DNA from: Flavobacteriales bacterium
Lineage (GTDB): Bacteria; Bacteroidota; Bacteroidia; Flavobacteriales_F; PHOS-HE28
DNA: 64,000 nt
Assembly (NCBI GenBank): GCA_016715895.1
Contig: JADJXH010000004.1
Span: 372,001-436,000, forward strand
Reading direction: 5' to 3'
Shown here: in pieces, positions 1 to 8,494 of the stretch
How positions within the stretch are numbered: position 1 is the stretch's first letter
How the letters are laid out: each line of letters starts with the position of its first letter
The notes under the pieces: generated by a model
Databases searched by the model: none
What the model saw: only the letters and a program-made list of their open reading frames with translations
What the model was told of the DNA's origin: nothing
Translations under genes and position numbers: made by a program

Positions 1-173
1 TGTTCAACCGCTGGGGCGAAATGATCTTCGAGACGGACGTGCTGACCGGACGCTGGGACGGCACCTACAAGGGGGTGGGCTCACCGATCGACACCTACGT
101 CTGGCGGGTGGACTACACCGAACTGAACGGCGAGGACCACATCCTGTACGGGCACGTGAACCTGGTGCGCTAG
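1..173 (+). CDS. T9SS type B sorting domain (gliding-motility-associated C-terminal domain), 3' end of a gene
   Basis: Only the last 56 codons of a larger gene are in the window; the reading frame starts at base 3. The peptide begins FNRWGEMIFETD, continues with RWDGTYKG, a VDTYVW-like segment and YTELNG, and ends GHVNLVR. This is the hallmark of the CHU_C/T9SS type B C-terminal domain, which directs outer-membrane export by the type IX system in Bacteroidota. The passenger domains lie outside the window, so the function of the protein is unknown. Its TAG stop shares the palindrome CTAG (170-173) with the stop of the convergent decarboxylase gene. Confidence 0.85.
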   Translation, partial: FNRWGEMIFETDVLTGRWDGTYKGVGSPIDTYVWRVDYTELNGEDHILYGHVNLVR

Positions 174-1195
174 GAGCCTGGCATGAAGCGCTGGCGGGGC
201 AGGTCGAGCCAGCTCAGCGCGGCACCGCTCAACAGCATCTCCTTGCGGGCATCATCCCAGGGCATGCTGCGGATCAAGGACCCGGGCTCCAGCTCACCGA
301 GGGGGAACGGATAGTCGGTGCCCAGGGCCACGCGCTCGGCGCCCAGCATGTCCACGACGAGCTTCAGGATGGCGGGGTCGTGCACCAAGGCGTCGATCCA
401 GAACCGGCCGAGGTAGTCCTTGGGCGGCACCTGGTTGTCCACCGCGCACAGGTCCGGACGCACCTCGAACCCGTGCTGGATGCGGCCGAGCGTGGCGGGA
501 AAGCTCCCTCCGCCGTGGGCGAAGGCCACGCGCAGGCGCGGCAAGCGCTCCAGGAGCCCGCTGAAGATCATGGAGGTGATGGCCAGGGTGGTCTCCGCGG
601 GCATGCCCACCAGCCAGGGAAGCCAGTACTTGTCCATGCGCTCCTTGCCCAGCATGTCCCACGGGTGCACGAACACGGCCATGCCCAGGGCCTCGCACGC
701 CTGAAAGACATCCAGGAACCGGGGGTCGCCCAGGTTGATGCCCTCCACATGGGTACCGATCTGGATGCCGCTGAGACCGATCGACCGGCAGCGCTCCAGC
801 TCCTGCACGGCCAGCGCGCTGTCCTGCATGGGCACCGTGCCCAGGCCCACGAAGCGGTGCGGCCAACGGTCCACGATGCCGGCGATGTGGTCATTGAGGA
901 ACACGGAAAGCTCCAGCGCGTCCTGTGGTCGGGCCCAATAGCTGAACATCACGGGCACCGTGCTCAGCACCTGGGCATGCACGCGGTGGCCGTCGCACTC
1001 GTCCAGCCGTACCAGGGGATCCCAGCAATTGGCCTGCACCTCCCTGAAGAACTTGTCATCCATCATCATCCGTGCACAGCCCGGGCGGTGATGGTCGAGG
1101 TGGATGAAGCCCTTGTATCCGAAGCGGGCCCCGAAATCGGGGATGTGCTCCGGCAGGATGTGCGTATGGACGTCGATGGCCAGCAGCTCGGCCAT
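170..1195 (-). CDS. nbaD: 2-amino-3-carboxymuconate-6-semialdehyde decarboxylase (ACMSD-type amidohydrolase)
   Basis: A 341-residue amidohydrolase-superfamily protein. Visible metal-site motifs: DVHTHILPEH (HxH) at the N-terminus, FVHPWDMLGKE in the middle, FAHGGGSFPATLGRI, and ALGTDYPFPLGE (late Asp) near the C-terminus. Length and motifs fit ACMSD, which converts 2-amino-3-carboxymuconate semialdehyde to 2-aminomuconate semialdehyde in cytosolic kynurenine/3-hydroxyanthranilate catabolism. The ATG at 1195 is preferred over an upstream in-frame start because it gives MAELLAIDVHTH and overlaps the stop of the 3-hydroxyanthranilate dioxygenase by one base (TGATG), a typical coupled pair whose substrate is made by the upstream enzyme. 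The stop overlaps the convergent T9SS gene. A related decarboxylase such as gamma-resorcylate decarboxylase is possible but unlikely given the neighbour. Confidence 0.9.
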   Translation of the reverse strand: MAELLAIDVHTHILPEHIPDFGARFGYKGFIHLDHHRPGCARMMMDDKFFREVQANCWDPLVRLDECDGHRVHAQVLSTVPVMFSYWARPQDALELSVFLNDHIAGIVDRWPHRFVGLGTVPMQDSALAVQELERCRSIGLSGIQIGTHVEGINLGDPRFLDVFQACEALGMAVFVHPWDMLGKERMDKYWLPWLVGMPAETTLAITSMIFSGLLERLPRLRVAFAHGGGSFPATLGRIQHGFEVRPDLCAVDNQVPPKDYLGRFWIDALVHDPAILKLVVDMLGAERVALGTDYPFPLGELEPGSLIRSMPWDDARKEMLLSGAALSWLDLPRQRFMPGS

Positions 1196-1725
1196 CAGGA
1201 GAAGCGCGGATCGGTGGCCATCACATGACCGCAATTGCGGCAGGTCCGCAGGGCCTCGTTGCCGTAGAACTCCCGGAAGCGTGGCAGGAAGTCCTTCTCG
1301 ATGTTGTGCAGCACGAAGCGGTACTCGTGCAGCAGGGTGTTGCACTTCTCGCAGTACCACTGCAGTCCGTCCTCCAGGGCGCGGTCATCGCGTTTGCACT
1401 CGATCACCAGGCCCACGGTATCGGGACCACGACGCGGTTGATGCGGCACGTTCGCGGGCAGCAGGAACATCTCGCCCTCCCTGATGGGGATGGTGACGGC
1501 CTTGCCATCCTCCTGGATGCCCACCTCGATGTCGCCCTCCAGCTGGTAGAAGAGCTCCTCGGTCTGGTTGAAGTGATAGTCCTTGCGTGCGTTGGGGCCG
1601 CCGACGATCATCACGATGTAGTCGCCGGCATCGGCGTACAGGTTCTTGTTGCCGACCGGCGGCTTGAGCAGCGCGCGGTTGTCGGCGATCCATTGCTTGA
1701 GGTTGAACGGTCGACGGACGGCCAT
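1195..1725 (-). CDS. nbaC: 3-hydroxyanthranilate 3,4-dioxygenase
   Basis: A 176-residue cupin protein. It opens 3-hydroxyanthranilate to 2-amino-3-carboxymuconate semialdehyde with Fe(II) and O2. The iron ligands of the bacterial family are visible: His and Glu in YHFNQTEELFYQLEG and His in NVPHQP. The C-terminal rubredoxin-like metal site characteristic of the bacterial enzyme is also present (CEKC, then CRNC). The start is placed at MAVRRPFNLKQW; a longer in-frame extension of eight residues is not conserved-looking. A TAACTTGC box lies 20 bases upstream. The downstream decarboxylase gene overlaps by one base and uses the product, so the two form an operon. Confidence 0.95.
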   Translation of the reverse strand: MAVRRPFNLKQWIADNRALLKPPVGNKNLYADAGDYIVMIVGGPNARKDYHFNQTEELFYQLEGDIEVGIQEDGKAVTIPIREGEMFLLPANVPHQPRRGPDTVGLVIECKRDDRALEDGLQWYCEKCNTLLHEYRFVLHNIEKDFLPRFREFYGNEALRTCRNCGHVMATDPRFS

Positions 1726-1745
1726 GGCGGTGGAGGGGTTCCGCC

Positions 1746-1753
1746 GCAAGTTA
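1746..1753 (-). promoter_or_regulatory. Putative Bacteroidota -7 box (TAACTTGC) of the dioxygenase operon
   Basis: On the minus strand TAACTTGC lies 20 bases before the dioxygenase ATG. It resembles the Bacteroidota -7 consensus TAnnTTTG, and the identical 8-mer precedes the HD-PPK1 gene at 13749. No clear -33 element was found. Confidence 0.45.
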
Positions 1754-1777
1754 GGGCCGCTCTGGCGAAGGCCGGCG

Positions 1778-2323
1778 TCAGCGCTCGCGCTTCTCCACGC
1801 GACCGGCCATCAGCAGCAGGGCACCGTTGGTGCGTTGCATGCCCATGGTCCATTCGGGGTCCTGGGCGAACATGCCGGCCTTCTCGTCGTAGCGGATGCG
1901 GGCGAAGGGGAAGTCGAGCTCATCGGTGCTCACGCCGTTGTACTTCGCCTCGGCCAGCATGCCGATGTCCATCACCAGGGGTTCGAAGACCAGATCGTCC
2001 GCCGCCTTGGGGAAGTGCGTGTCGATCTGAACGCGCTTGGGCACGAATCCGGCCTTTCGGAACTCGATGCTGAAGCTCCGGTTCAGGGCCAGGCCCAGGG
2101 CGAACCTGCCGCTCCTGTCCGTGGTGATGGAGCCCACTTGTTCATTCTCCCTGTAGGTGATCACTTCGCAGCCTTCCAGCTTGCTGTCACCGTCGGTGAT
2201 CCGGCCGGTGATCGGCAGCACGACCTCCTCCCCGCCCGATTGAGCGCGGGCCGTTGGGATGGAGAACAGGCCGGCGATCGGGATCAGGAGCGCAACGGCG
2301 GAACGGAATGGTCGGGAACGCAT
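1778..2323 (-). CDS. Secreted protein with carboxypeptidase-regulatory-like (Ig-fold) domain
   Basis: A 181-residue protein with an N-terminal signal peptide (MRSRPFRSAVALL, cleavage near ARAQ). After it, PITGRITDGDSKLEGCEV and SITTDRSGRFALGL read as the CarboxypepD_reg/SpaA-like beta-sandwich that recurs at the start of TonB receptors and outer-membrane OmpA-like proteins in Bacteroidota. The C-terminal half (MDIGMLAEAKYNGV onwards) has no recognised fold. A similar small protein lies at 34009-34524; both share the pattern of a short regulatory-like domain followed by an IDTH motif. Role unknown; probably periplasmic or outer-membrane associated. A hairpin sits immediately before the start codon. 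Confidence 0.75.
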   Translation of the reverse strand: MRSRPFRSAVALLIPIAGLFSIPTARAQSGGEEVVLPITGRITDGDSKLEGCEVITYRENEQVGSITTDRSGRFALGLALNRSFSIEFRKAGFVPKRVQIDTHFPKAADDLVFEPLVMDIGMLAEAKYNGVSTDELDFPFARIRYDEKAGMFAQDPEWTMGMQRTNGALLLMAGRVEKRER

Positions 2324-2324
2324 G

Positions 2325-2349
2325 GTATCAGGGATGGTGGCCCTGATAC
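2325..2349. terminator. Perfect 9-bp hairpin between two minus-strand genes
   Basis: GTATCAGGG and CCCTGATAC form a perfect stem around a 7-base loop, directly before the ATG at 2323 and 29 bases past the stop of the upstream gene at 2379. It lacks a clear U-run, so it may be a weak terminator, an attenuating hairpin in the leader of the downstream gene, or an operator. Confidence 0.4.
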
Positions 2350-2378
2350 GAACGCATGGGTCCGGTGGTTCCGAACGG

Positions 2379-3443
2379 TCAGCGCACCACCCGCCGCACG
2401 ACGGGAGGCGAGCCCTCGCTGTCCAGCCGGACCAGGAGGGCACCGCGGGCGACTTCCGGCAGGGTGATGCGGCTTGTGGAACCGGCTGACACCCAGCTTC
2501 GGTGCACGGAGCGGCCCACGGCATCGAGGACGGTGACCCAGGCACCCTGTTGGTCCCTGTCCGGCCCGATGCAAAGGACATCCCCATCCATCCACACGGC
2601 ACGCTGGCCCACCTCCACTCCCTGCACACCCGTGCAGATCTCCACGAAGAGCTCCACGAAGTTGTCGCTGAGCTCCAGGCAGGCCCCATCGCTGGTGAGG
2701 TCGCGGATGGACAGGCCTGCTTCAAGACCGAACAGTGCCCCGTCCCAGCTCACGGCGTGGATCCGGTAAGCTCCATCACGAAGGGTGTCCGCCTCCAATA
2801 GGCCGCCGGGCAGTTCAGCGACGATGTTGTCGCCATCATCGGTCAGCACGAGGATCACCGGGGAGGTCCCCTGGGAGAAGCTCACGAAGGTCAGCAGGTC
2901 GGAGAGCCCGTCCTTGCAGATGGTCAGGGTGGTGTCGCCCTGGTCCGTCTTCACGATGTTGCCGTCGCAAAGCAACGGGGGCATGGCCGCACTGAGACAG
3001 ATGCCGAAGGTGCCGGGGGCACCGAAATCGGTGTTGGTGAAGACCCGGACGCGATAGTTAGTGCCGGGTGTGGTGGGAATGGTGAACTCGAAGAGCGGCC
3101 AGACGCCGCAGACGAAGGAAGTGGCCAGGCAGCTGTCGGGCATCACCTCGATGCCCCAATCGGTGATGGAACCGGGGACCAGGCGGAGGAAGACCTCGCT
3201 GTGGATGTCGCTGTTGAAGGTGTACCAGACATCGGGGAAGGAGAGTCCGTTGCCATCGCACACCGGCAGGTCACCGCCCCAACTGGCCTGCCCGTTGTCG
3301 CCCGGCGTGGCAAGCAAGGGGCATTCCAGCAGGTCGTTGATGGTCAACGGCTGCGGGAAGGCGCAGCTGTCGTTCGTGGGGATCTGCGCAGCCACGCGCA
3401 GCGTGAGGGCGGCTGCGGCAAGGAGGGTCGGGATGCGGGCCAT
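2379..3443 (-). CDS. Secreted protein with T9SS type A-like C-terminus
   Basis: A 354-residue protein with a signal peptide (MARIPTLLAAAALTLRVAAQ). The body is rich in Cys and Asp/Thr and contains NDSCAFPQPL and DVWYTFNSDIHSEVFLRL. These match the repeat-like beta domain also seen in the next two genes on this strand (NDxC...VWYTF...), a domain type common in Flavobacteriales surface proteins. The C-terminal 70 residues (VLDAVGRSVHRSW to VRRVVR) follow the T9SS type A pattern of a beta-sandwich ending in a short basic tail. Expected at the cell surface or released. The start gives a clean signal peptide, and a TACCTTGG box lies 18 bases upstream. Ligand or enzymatic function cannot be inferred. 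Confidence 0.75.
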   Translation of the reverse strand: MARIPTLLAAAALTLRVAAQIPTNDSCAFPQPLTINDLLECPLLATPGDNGQASWGGDLPVCDGNGLSFPDVWYTFNSDIHSEVFLRLVPGSITDWGIEVMPDSCLATSFVCGVWPLFEFTIPTTPGTNYRVRVFTNTDFGAPGTFGICLSAAMPPLLCDGNIVKTDQGDTTLTICKDGLSDLLTFVSFSQGTSPVILVLTDDGDNIVAELPGGLLEADTLRDGAYRIHAVSWDGALFGLEAGLSIRDLTSDGACLELSDNFVELFVEICTGVQGVEVGQRAVWMDGDVLCIGPDRDQQGAWVTVLDAVGRSVHRSWVSAGSTSRITLPEVARGALLVRLDSEGSPPVVRRVVR

Positions 3444-3461
3444 GGGGCGGAATAGGACCCG

Positions 3462-3469
3462 CCAAGGTA
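3462..3469 (-). promoter_or_regulatory. Putative -7 box (TACCTTGG)
   Basis: On the minus strand, TACCTTGG lies 18 bases before the ATG of the secreted protein ending at 2379. It differs from TAnnTTTG at one position. Confidence 0.35.
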
Positions 3470-3488
3470 GCCGGAAAGGAGGAATGCC

Positions 3489-5480
3489 CTACCGGACGGT
3501 GAGCCGCTTCTGCCAGCTGCCATCGGCCGTCTCACAGCGCAGCACGTACCCGCCCGGCGCCATCCCGGTCAGGTCCAGGCGGCTCACCCCACCGGCCACC
3601 AGGCTCCGCTGCTCCGTCATCACCACCCGACCCATCAGGTCGGTGAGGCTCAGGCGCACGAGGCCGGCAGCGCCCGACCAGCGCAGGTCGGCGAAGCCCT
3701 GTGCCGGGTCGGGGAACACCGCGAAGGGAGCCTCATCGGCGGGGTGGCCCACCGTGGTGGTGATGTCCGCGGCGATGCACAGGCGGAAGTCGCCACCGAG
3801 ACCGAGGTCCGTGTTCGTCATCACGCGCACGTAGTACGGTTGGTTCGGGATGGTGGTCACCGTGACGGGGCCTGAAGGGAACTGCACGCAGGCCACCTCG
3901 GCGCCGCCGCAAGCCTCGTACACGGCCATGGACCAGTCGCTCATCGTGAGGTTCTCGAGGGTGACCTCCACCTGGGTGTTGACACCGGGCTCGAAGGTGT
4001 ACCAGACGTCCAGGTAGCCATTGGTCGACGAGTCGCAGGACGGATCATCGGTGGACAGGACCGCACCGCTGTTATATCCACCGGTGGAGCTGCCCGGGCA
4101 ATCCGGAAGCGGAAGCACCTCGATGTAGGCGGCGTTGGCACAGTCATCGTTCGGCGGGGGGGCCGGGCAGGCGTTGGCCGAAACGGTCAGCACGTAGTCG
4201 CCTGAGGAGCCGCTACCGAAGTTGCCCACGGGGATGTAATAGGTCCCTGGCGCCAGACCCACGAAGGTGATCTCGGCGTTGGTGTCCACGCAGGTGAAGT
4301 CCGCCTGCGCGGTGAACAGCGTCTGGGCGGCCGGACAGCTGGTGGTCAGCGCCGGATAGACCTCATCGAAGGGGGGCGTGGAGCCGCAGTAGGAAATGGT
4401 CACGATGGCGCAGTCGCTCAAGGTGAACGCGTGCCAGACCTTGGGGACGCCATCGTTCAGGAGGCTGGTGATGTCGGCATCGGCCAGCGTGGTGGCACCC
4501 GCGTTGTTGCCCGTGAACGTGAGGGTGCCGCCCAAGGCAAGGGGATCGGCGATGACCGCGGAGCAGAGGTCGTTCGCCGGTGCCGATCCGCCACCCTGTA
4601 CACAGATGGTGAAAGTGGGCCCTGCGGGCTGACCGCCGTACCAGTCGTAGACGCGCACGAAGTAGGTGTTCCCGATCGTCAGGTTCGAGAGCACCACGGT
4701 CTCGGTGGCCCCGAGCGCACCTTGATCGCCACAGGCGATGCTCGTCGTGGCGCCACAGGCCCCTTCCAGGACATCGACCACAGGGTTGAAGCCCAGCGAT
4801 GGCTCCACCACCACCGAATGGTCGCTCGAGCTCGCCACGAAGCTGAACCACACATCGTCATTGGCGTCACCGGTGATCCCGGCGCAGGTGATGGCCGGCA
4901 GGGATTCCGTGGCGCCGAGCGTGGTGCCGTTGACAGGTGTGCATCCGGCATCGGGCACCAGCGCGATCGCTCCGCTGCATTCATCGTTCGCCGGGGGCGG
5001 GGTGGTGCAGACCTGGCCCGTGAACGTCAGCGTGTACGGACCGGTGGAGCCCGGCTCATTGATCACCGGGAAGTAATAAGTGCCTGCAGGCAGGTTGGGG
5101 AAGAGGATGGTGACGTTGCCGTCCCCGCAGGTGACGAACTCGAACACGCCGGTGTTCACGATGTTGGCGATCGGGCACCCGATCACCAGGTTGATGAACG
5201 AGTTGGGAAAGGCCGGGGTGGTGCCGCACAGGTCCACGGTCACATCCATGCACTGGCTCAGGGAGAAGGCCTCCCAAACCTGGGCGGCGCCGAAACCCAC
5301 CTCGTCGGTGGATCCTCCGCTATCGCCGTTGCGCACGGCCGGCACACCGGGGGACAGGGCCACCACGGTGGCGCCGGTGCACAGGTCGTTCACCGGGACA
5401 CCACCGCCTTGTGCGAAGAGCTGCGGTGCGTGGGCGGCGAGGAGAGCGGCCAGGGCGGTGAGGGCGGTGCGGTACGGCAT
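3489..5480 (-). CDS. Large secreted repeat protein, T9SS type A sorting domain
   Basis: A 663-residue protein with a signal peptide (MPYRTALTALAALLAAH, cleavage near LFAQ). The body has about four modules of 120-150 residues opening with NDLC, NDEC or NDDC and containing a conserved VWxxFxxxxC core, then GTYYxPV and PYTLTFTGQVC-type strands. One module (DVWFSFVASSSDHSVVVEP) resembles domains annotated as adhesin-like in Flavobacteriales. The last 80 residues (PDPAQGFADLRW, DLMGRVV, GGYVLRCETADG, KRLTVR) are a textbook T9SS type A domain. Likely cell-surface or released, possibly adhesive. It shares module type with both flanking minus-strand genes, so the three probably arose by duplication. 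Confidence 0.8.
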   Translation of the reverse strand: MPYRTALTALAALLAAHAPQLFAQGGGVPVNDLCTGATVVALSPGVPAVRNGDSGGSTDEVGFGAAQVWEAFSLSQCMDVTVDLCGTTPAFPNSFINLVIGCPIANIVNTGVFEFVTCGDGNVTILFPNLPAGTYYFPVINEPGSTGPYTLTFTGQVCTTPPPANDECSGAIALVPDAGCTPVNGTTLGATESLPAITCAGITGDANDDVWFSFVASSSDHSVVVEPSLGFNPVVDVLEGACGATTSIACGDQGALGATETVVLSNLTIGNTYFVRVYDWYGGQPAGPTFTICVQGGGSAPANDLCSAVIADPLALGGTLTFTGNNAGATTLADADITSLLNDGVPKVWHAFTLSDCAIVTISYCGSTPPFDEVYPALTTSCPAAQTLFTAQADFTCVDTNAEITFVGLAPGTYYIPVGNFGSGSSGDYVLTVSANACPAPPPNDDCANAAYIEVLPLPDCPGSSTGGYNSGAVLSTDDPSCDSSTNGYLDVWYTFEPGVNTQVEVTLENLTMSDWSMAVYEACGGAEVACVQFPSGPVTVTTIPNQPYYVRVMTNTDLGLGGDFRLCIAADITTTVGHPADEAPFAVFPDPAQGFADLRWSGAAGLVRLSLTDLMGRVVMTEQRSLVAGGVSRLDLTGMAPGGYVLRCETADGSWQKRLTVR

Positions 5481-5498
5481 GGGCGGAAGGAATTCGGG

Positions 5499-7565
5499 TC
5501 AGTGGATCACGAAACGCTGTTCGGTGCGGGCGTGCGGCGTGGTGGCGCGCAGGGTGTAGGCACCGGGTGACAGGCGGTCGAGCTGCAGGCTGTGCGAGGC
5601 CCCTTGGGCGATGCGGGCACGCTCGGCATGCACGGCACGGCCGGCCATGTCCAGCACTTCCAGGGTGAAGGCCGCGTCAGCCGCCGGATTGCGCACGTTC
5701 AGCACACCGGTGGTCGGGTTGGGGAAGAGGCTCAACGGGGCGGTCTCCATGGCGGCCACGCCCGTGTTGATGCAGTTCACCCCGTCCACGGTGATGGCAT
5801 AGGGTCCGATGGCGTTGCTGTTGGCATCGAGCACCACCGGCAGCAGGTAGGTTCCCGCATCGAGCTGGTAGAAGTAGTAGGTGAGGTTCTGGTCGCCGCA
5901 GGCCGTGTCATTGAAGGTGCTGAAGTACACCACCGAATCCGCCGGGCAGCTGGTGGCCAGGAAACCGAAGGCATTGGTCCACGCGGGGTTCTGTCCGCAA
6001 TAGCTCACCGTCACGTCCATGCAGCTGTCGAGGCTGAAGGCATGCCACACCACCGGGGCCAGGCTGAAGGGGCTGCCGCTCACCCAGTCATCGGTGAAGG
6101 TGGCACCGGTGTTGTCACCGGTGAAGGTCAGCGGTGCACCCGGCTCCAGGGCCTCCGGGACCACGTTGGCGCAGTTGTCGTTGGGCGGGGTGTTGCTGCC
6201 CTGGCAGGCCACGGCCGTCACTTGGATGCTGTAGGGGCCGATGGCGTTGTTGTTGGCGTCACGCACCACGGGCAGCAGATAGGTGCCGGCGGCGAGCTCG
6301 TCGAACACATAGGTGAGGTTGCCATCGCCACAATCGGTGGTGTTGAAGGTGCTGAAGAGCACGATGCTGTCCGCAGGGCAGCCGGTGGCCAGGAAACCGA
6401 AGGCATTGGTCCAGGCCGGGTTCAACCCGCAATAGCTCACGGTCACCGTGGCGCACTCCACGGTGGTGAACATGTGCCACACGACCGGGGCGCCGGCGAA
6501 GGGGCTGGTGGGCACGAAGTCGGCCGTGGGGGTGGCGTTGGTGTTGTCGCCGGCGAAGGTCAGCGTATCGTCCACATTGAGGGCCACCGCGATGGCGTCC
6601 GCGCAGAAGTCGAAGAAGGCCGGAGGCGTGGAACATTCGGTGGCGAGCACATCGATGCTGTACGTGCCCACGGCGTTGTTATTGGCATCCAGCAGCACCG
6701 GGACGTAGTAGGTGCCTGCGGCAAGTTCGGAGTACACATAGGTGCGGTTGCCGTCGGCGCAGGTGGTGTCGTTGAAGGTGCTGAAGAAGACGAGCGAATC
6801 GGCCGGGCAGTCCGTGGCCAGGAAGCCGAAGCTGTTCTCCCACACCGGGTTCTGCCCGCAGTACCGCACTTCCACGGTGGCGCAGGTGGTGGTGGTGAAG
6901 GCATGCCACACCACCGGAGCACCGGCGAACGGCGAGCCCTGGGCGAAGTCGTTCGTCGCGGTGGCGTTGGTGTTGTCGCCGGTGAAGGTGAGGGTGTCAC
7001 CGACCGCAAGCCCCTCTGCCGTCACCTGCCCGCACTGATCGTTGGGCGGGGCCTGCGATCCGCCGCAGGCCTCGGCCGTCACATTGATGACGTACGGACC
7101 GAAGGCGCTGCCGACCGCCGTCCATACCGGAAAGAGGTAGGTACCGGCAGGCAGGTTGTTGAAGCTCACGGTCGGGTTGCCGTCCCCGCAGCTGTTGTAC
7201 TCATACAATTGGGTCACGATCAGGGCGTTGGTGGCCGGGCAGCTGGTGGCCAGCACGTTCCAGAAATCCACGAAGACCGACGGCGATCCGCAGTAGTCGA
7301 TGGTGACATCCGCACAGGCCGTGGTGGTGAAGGCGTGCCACAGCACGGGGATCCCGAAGCCCTCCAGGACCGAGCCCGGTGCATAGTCACCGGTGATGGT
7401 GGCGTTGCTGTTGTCACCGGTCCATTGAAGGGTGCCACCAATGGCCAGGGGGTCGGCGACCACCTGGGAGCAATCGTCCACCCCCTGGGCGGCGATGCGG
7501 CTGATGCCAAAAAGAGCGACCGCGGCGAACGCGGTGCAGTGGATCAAAGCGGAATGAAGGGTCAT
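5499..7565 (-). CDS. Secreted protein with four near-identical tandem modules, T9SS type A
   Basis: A 688-residue protein. The start is set at MTLHSALIHCTAFAAV because this yields a signal peptide; the longer open frame upstream crosses the promoter region. Four modules of about 145 residues follow, each with an acidic ND/DD-C opening, LTFTGDNTNAT, VVWHAFTTT, YCGxNPxW, FGFLATxCPADS and AGTYxxPV. Modules two to four are so alike that DNA stretches recur, for example around 5965, 6390 and 6825. The C-terminus (LFPNPTTGVLNVRN, LDMAGRAV, GAYTLRATTPHA, RFVIH) is a T9SS type A domain. Probably a surface adhesin-like protein; ligand unknown. A CATCTTTG box lies 35 bases upstream. Confidence 0.85.
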   Translation of the reverse strand: MTLHSALIHCTAFAAVALFGISRIAAQGVDDCSQVVADPLAIGGTLQWTGDNSNATITGDYAPGSVLEGFGIPVLWHAFTTTACADVTIDYCGSPSVFVDFWNVLATSCPATNALIVTQLYEYNSCGDGNPTVSFNNLPAGTYLFPVWTAVGSAFGPYVINVTAEACGGSQAPPNDQCGQVTAEGLAVGDTLTFTGDNTNATATNDFAQGSPFAGAPVVWHAFTTTTCATVEVRYCGQNPVWENSFGFLATDCPADSLVFFSTFNDTTCADGNRTYVYSELAAGTYYVPVLLDANNNAVGTYSIDVLATECSTPPAFFDFCADAIAVALNVDDTLTFAGDNTNATPTADFVPTSPFAGAPVVWHMFTTVECATVTVSYCGLNPAWTNAFGFLATGCPADSIVLFSTFNTTDCGDGNLTYVFDELAAGTYLLPVVRDANNNAIGPYSIQVTAVACQGSNTPPNDNCANVVPEALEPGAPLTFTGDNTGATFTDDWVSGSPFSLAPVVWHAFSLDSCMDVTVSYCGQNPAWTNAFGFLATSCPADSVVYFSTFNDTACGDQNLTYYFYQLDAGTYLLPVVLDANSNAIGPYAITVDGVNCINTGVAAMETAPLSLFPNPTTGVLNVRNPAADAAFTLEVLDMAGRAVHAERARIAQGASHSLQLDRLSPGAYTLRATTPHARTEQRFVIH

Positions 7566-7600
7566 GCGGTTGGGGTCGATGGGTGACGGGATACCGAGCG

Positions 7601-7608
7601 CAAAGATG
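7601..7608 (-). promoter_or_regulatory. Putative -7 box (CATCTTTG) for the secreted repeat protein
   Basis: On the minus strand CATCTTTG matches TAnnTTTG at all but the first base. It sits 35 bases before the ATG at 7565, inside the divergent intergenic region shared with the SDR gene. Confidence 0.5.
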
Positions 7609-7685
7609 TCCTCTCCGCGTAAAGCGAAGGTGAACGGGGACGGGTGGTTATCAACATTCGCCCGCGGATGGCGGAAGGTGCCGGC

Positions 7686-7693
7686 TACCTTTG
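7686..7693 (+). promoter_or_regulatory. Bacteroidota -7 box (TACCTTTG) for the SDR gene
   Basis: TACCTTTG is a perfect match to TAnnTTTG, 21 bases before the chosen ATG. A start at the in-frame TTG at 7691 would lie inside the box, which argues for the later start. Confidence 0.6.
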
Positions 7694-7714
7694 GCCGCAC
7701 ATGAAGCCCCTTCC

Positions 7715-8494
7715 ATGATGAACCCCGATCTGCAGGGCCAACGGGCGCTCGTGTGCGGCGCCACGCAGGGGATCGGAAGGGCGGTGGCCATGGCGCTGGC
7801 CGCACAGGGGGCCCGGGTGACGGTGCTCGCGCGCAAGGCCGAGGCGTTGGATCACCTGGTGACCGCGCTGCCGGGTGAGGGCCATCAGGCCCTGCCGGCC
7901 GACCTGTCAGCAACGGCCGAACTCGAGCAGGCGGTGGACCGTGCGCTCGGCGAAGGGTCCTTCACCATCCTGGTGAACAACGCCGGAGGGCCACCACCGG
8001 GGCCCGCGCACAAAGCGCAGGTCATGGAGTTCGAGCAGGCGATGCGGCTCCATCTGTTCGCGTTCCACACCCTGGTCAGGCGGCTTCTTCCGGGCATGCG
8101 CGAGGCCGGCCACGGCCGCATCATCAACATCATCAGCACCAGCGTGAAGCAGCCGCTGCCCGACCTGGGGGTGAGCAACACGGTGCGGGCGGCGGTGGCC
8201 AACTGGGCCAAAACGCTGGCGAACGAGCTGGGGCCATGGAACATCACGGTGAACAACGTGCTTCCGGGGGCCACGGCCACCGAGCGTCTCGAGGCCATCA
8301 TCCGGGCGAAGGCCGAGCGCACTGGGTCGAGCGAGGAGGAGGTGGCGGCCCATATGCGTGCGGAGATCCCCTTGCGTCGCTTCGCCCTGCCCGAGGAGGT
8401 GGCGGCAGCCGTGGCCTTCCTGGCCGGACCGGGCGGCTCCTACGTCTCGGGGATCAACCTGCCGGTGGATGGCGGGCGCACGGCGAGCCTGTGA
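7715..8494 (+). CDS. SDR-family protein, BKR-like subgroup with altered catalytic residues
   Basis: A 259-residue short-chain dehydrogenase/reductase-fold protein. The cofactor loop GATQGIG and the NNAGG motif are present. At the position of the SDR catalytic YxxxK, however, the sequence reads SNTVR (in GVSNTVRAAVANW), so the Tyr and Lys are Ser and Arg. This fits the known 'BKR-like' SDR subgroup that lacks a perfect catalytic tetrad. Such proteins are often found near 3-hydroxyanthranilate catabolic genes in flavobacteria, and dioxygenase, decarboxylase and semialdehyde dehydrogenase genes are all within 6.5 kb here. Its reaction in that pathway is uncertain. Start: ATG at 7715 (a second ATG follows at once), downstream of a perfect -7 box. 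Its stop directly abuts the stop of the convergent response regulator. Confidence 0.85.
   Translation: MMNPDLQGQRALVCGATQGIGRAVAMALAAQGARVTVLARKAEALDHLVTALPGEGHQALPADLSATAELEQAVDRALGEGSFTILVNNAGGPPPGPAHKAQVMEFEQAMRLHLFAFHTLVRRLLPGMREAGHGRIINIISTSVKQPLPDLGVSNTVRAAVANWAKTLANELGPWNITVNNVLPGATATERLEAIIRAKAERTGSSEEEVAAHMRAEIPLRRFALPEEVAAAVAFLAGPGGSYVSGINLPVDGGRTASL

Noticed and set aside
5592..7586. A 664-residue plus-strand open frame
   Set aside because: It is antisense to the four-module T9SS protein and has no recognisable domain.
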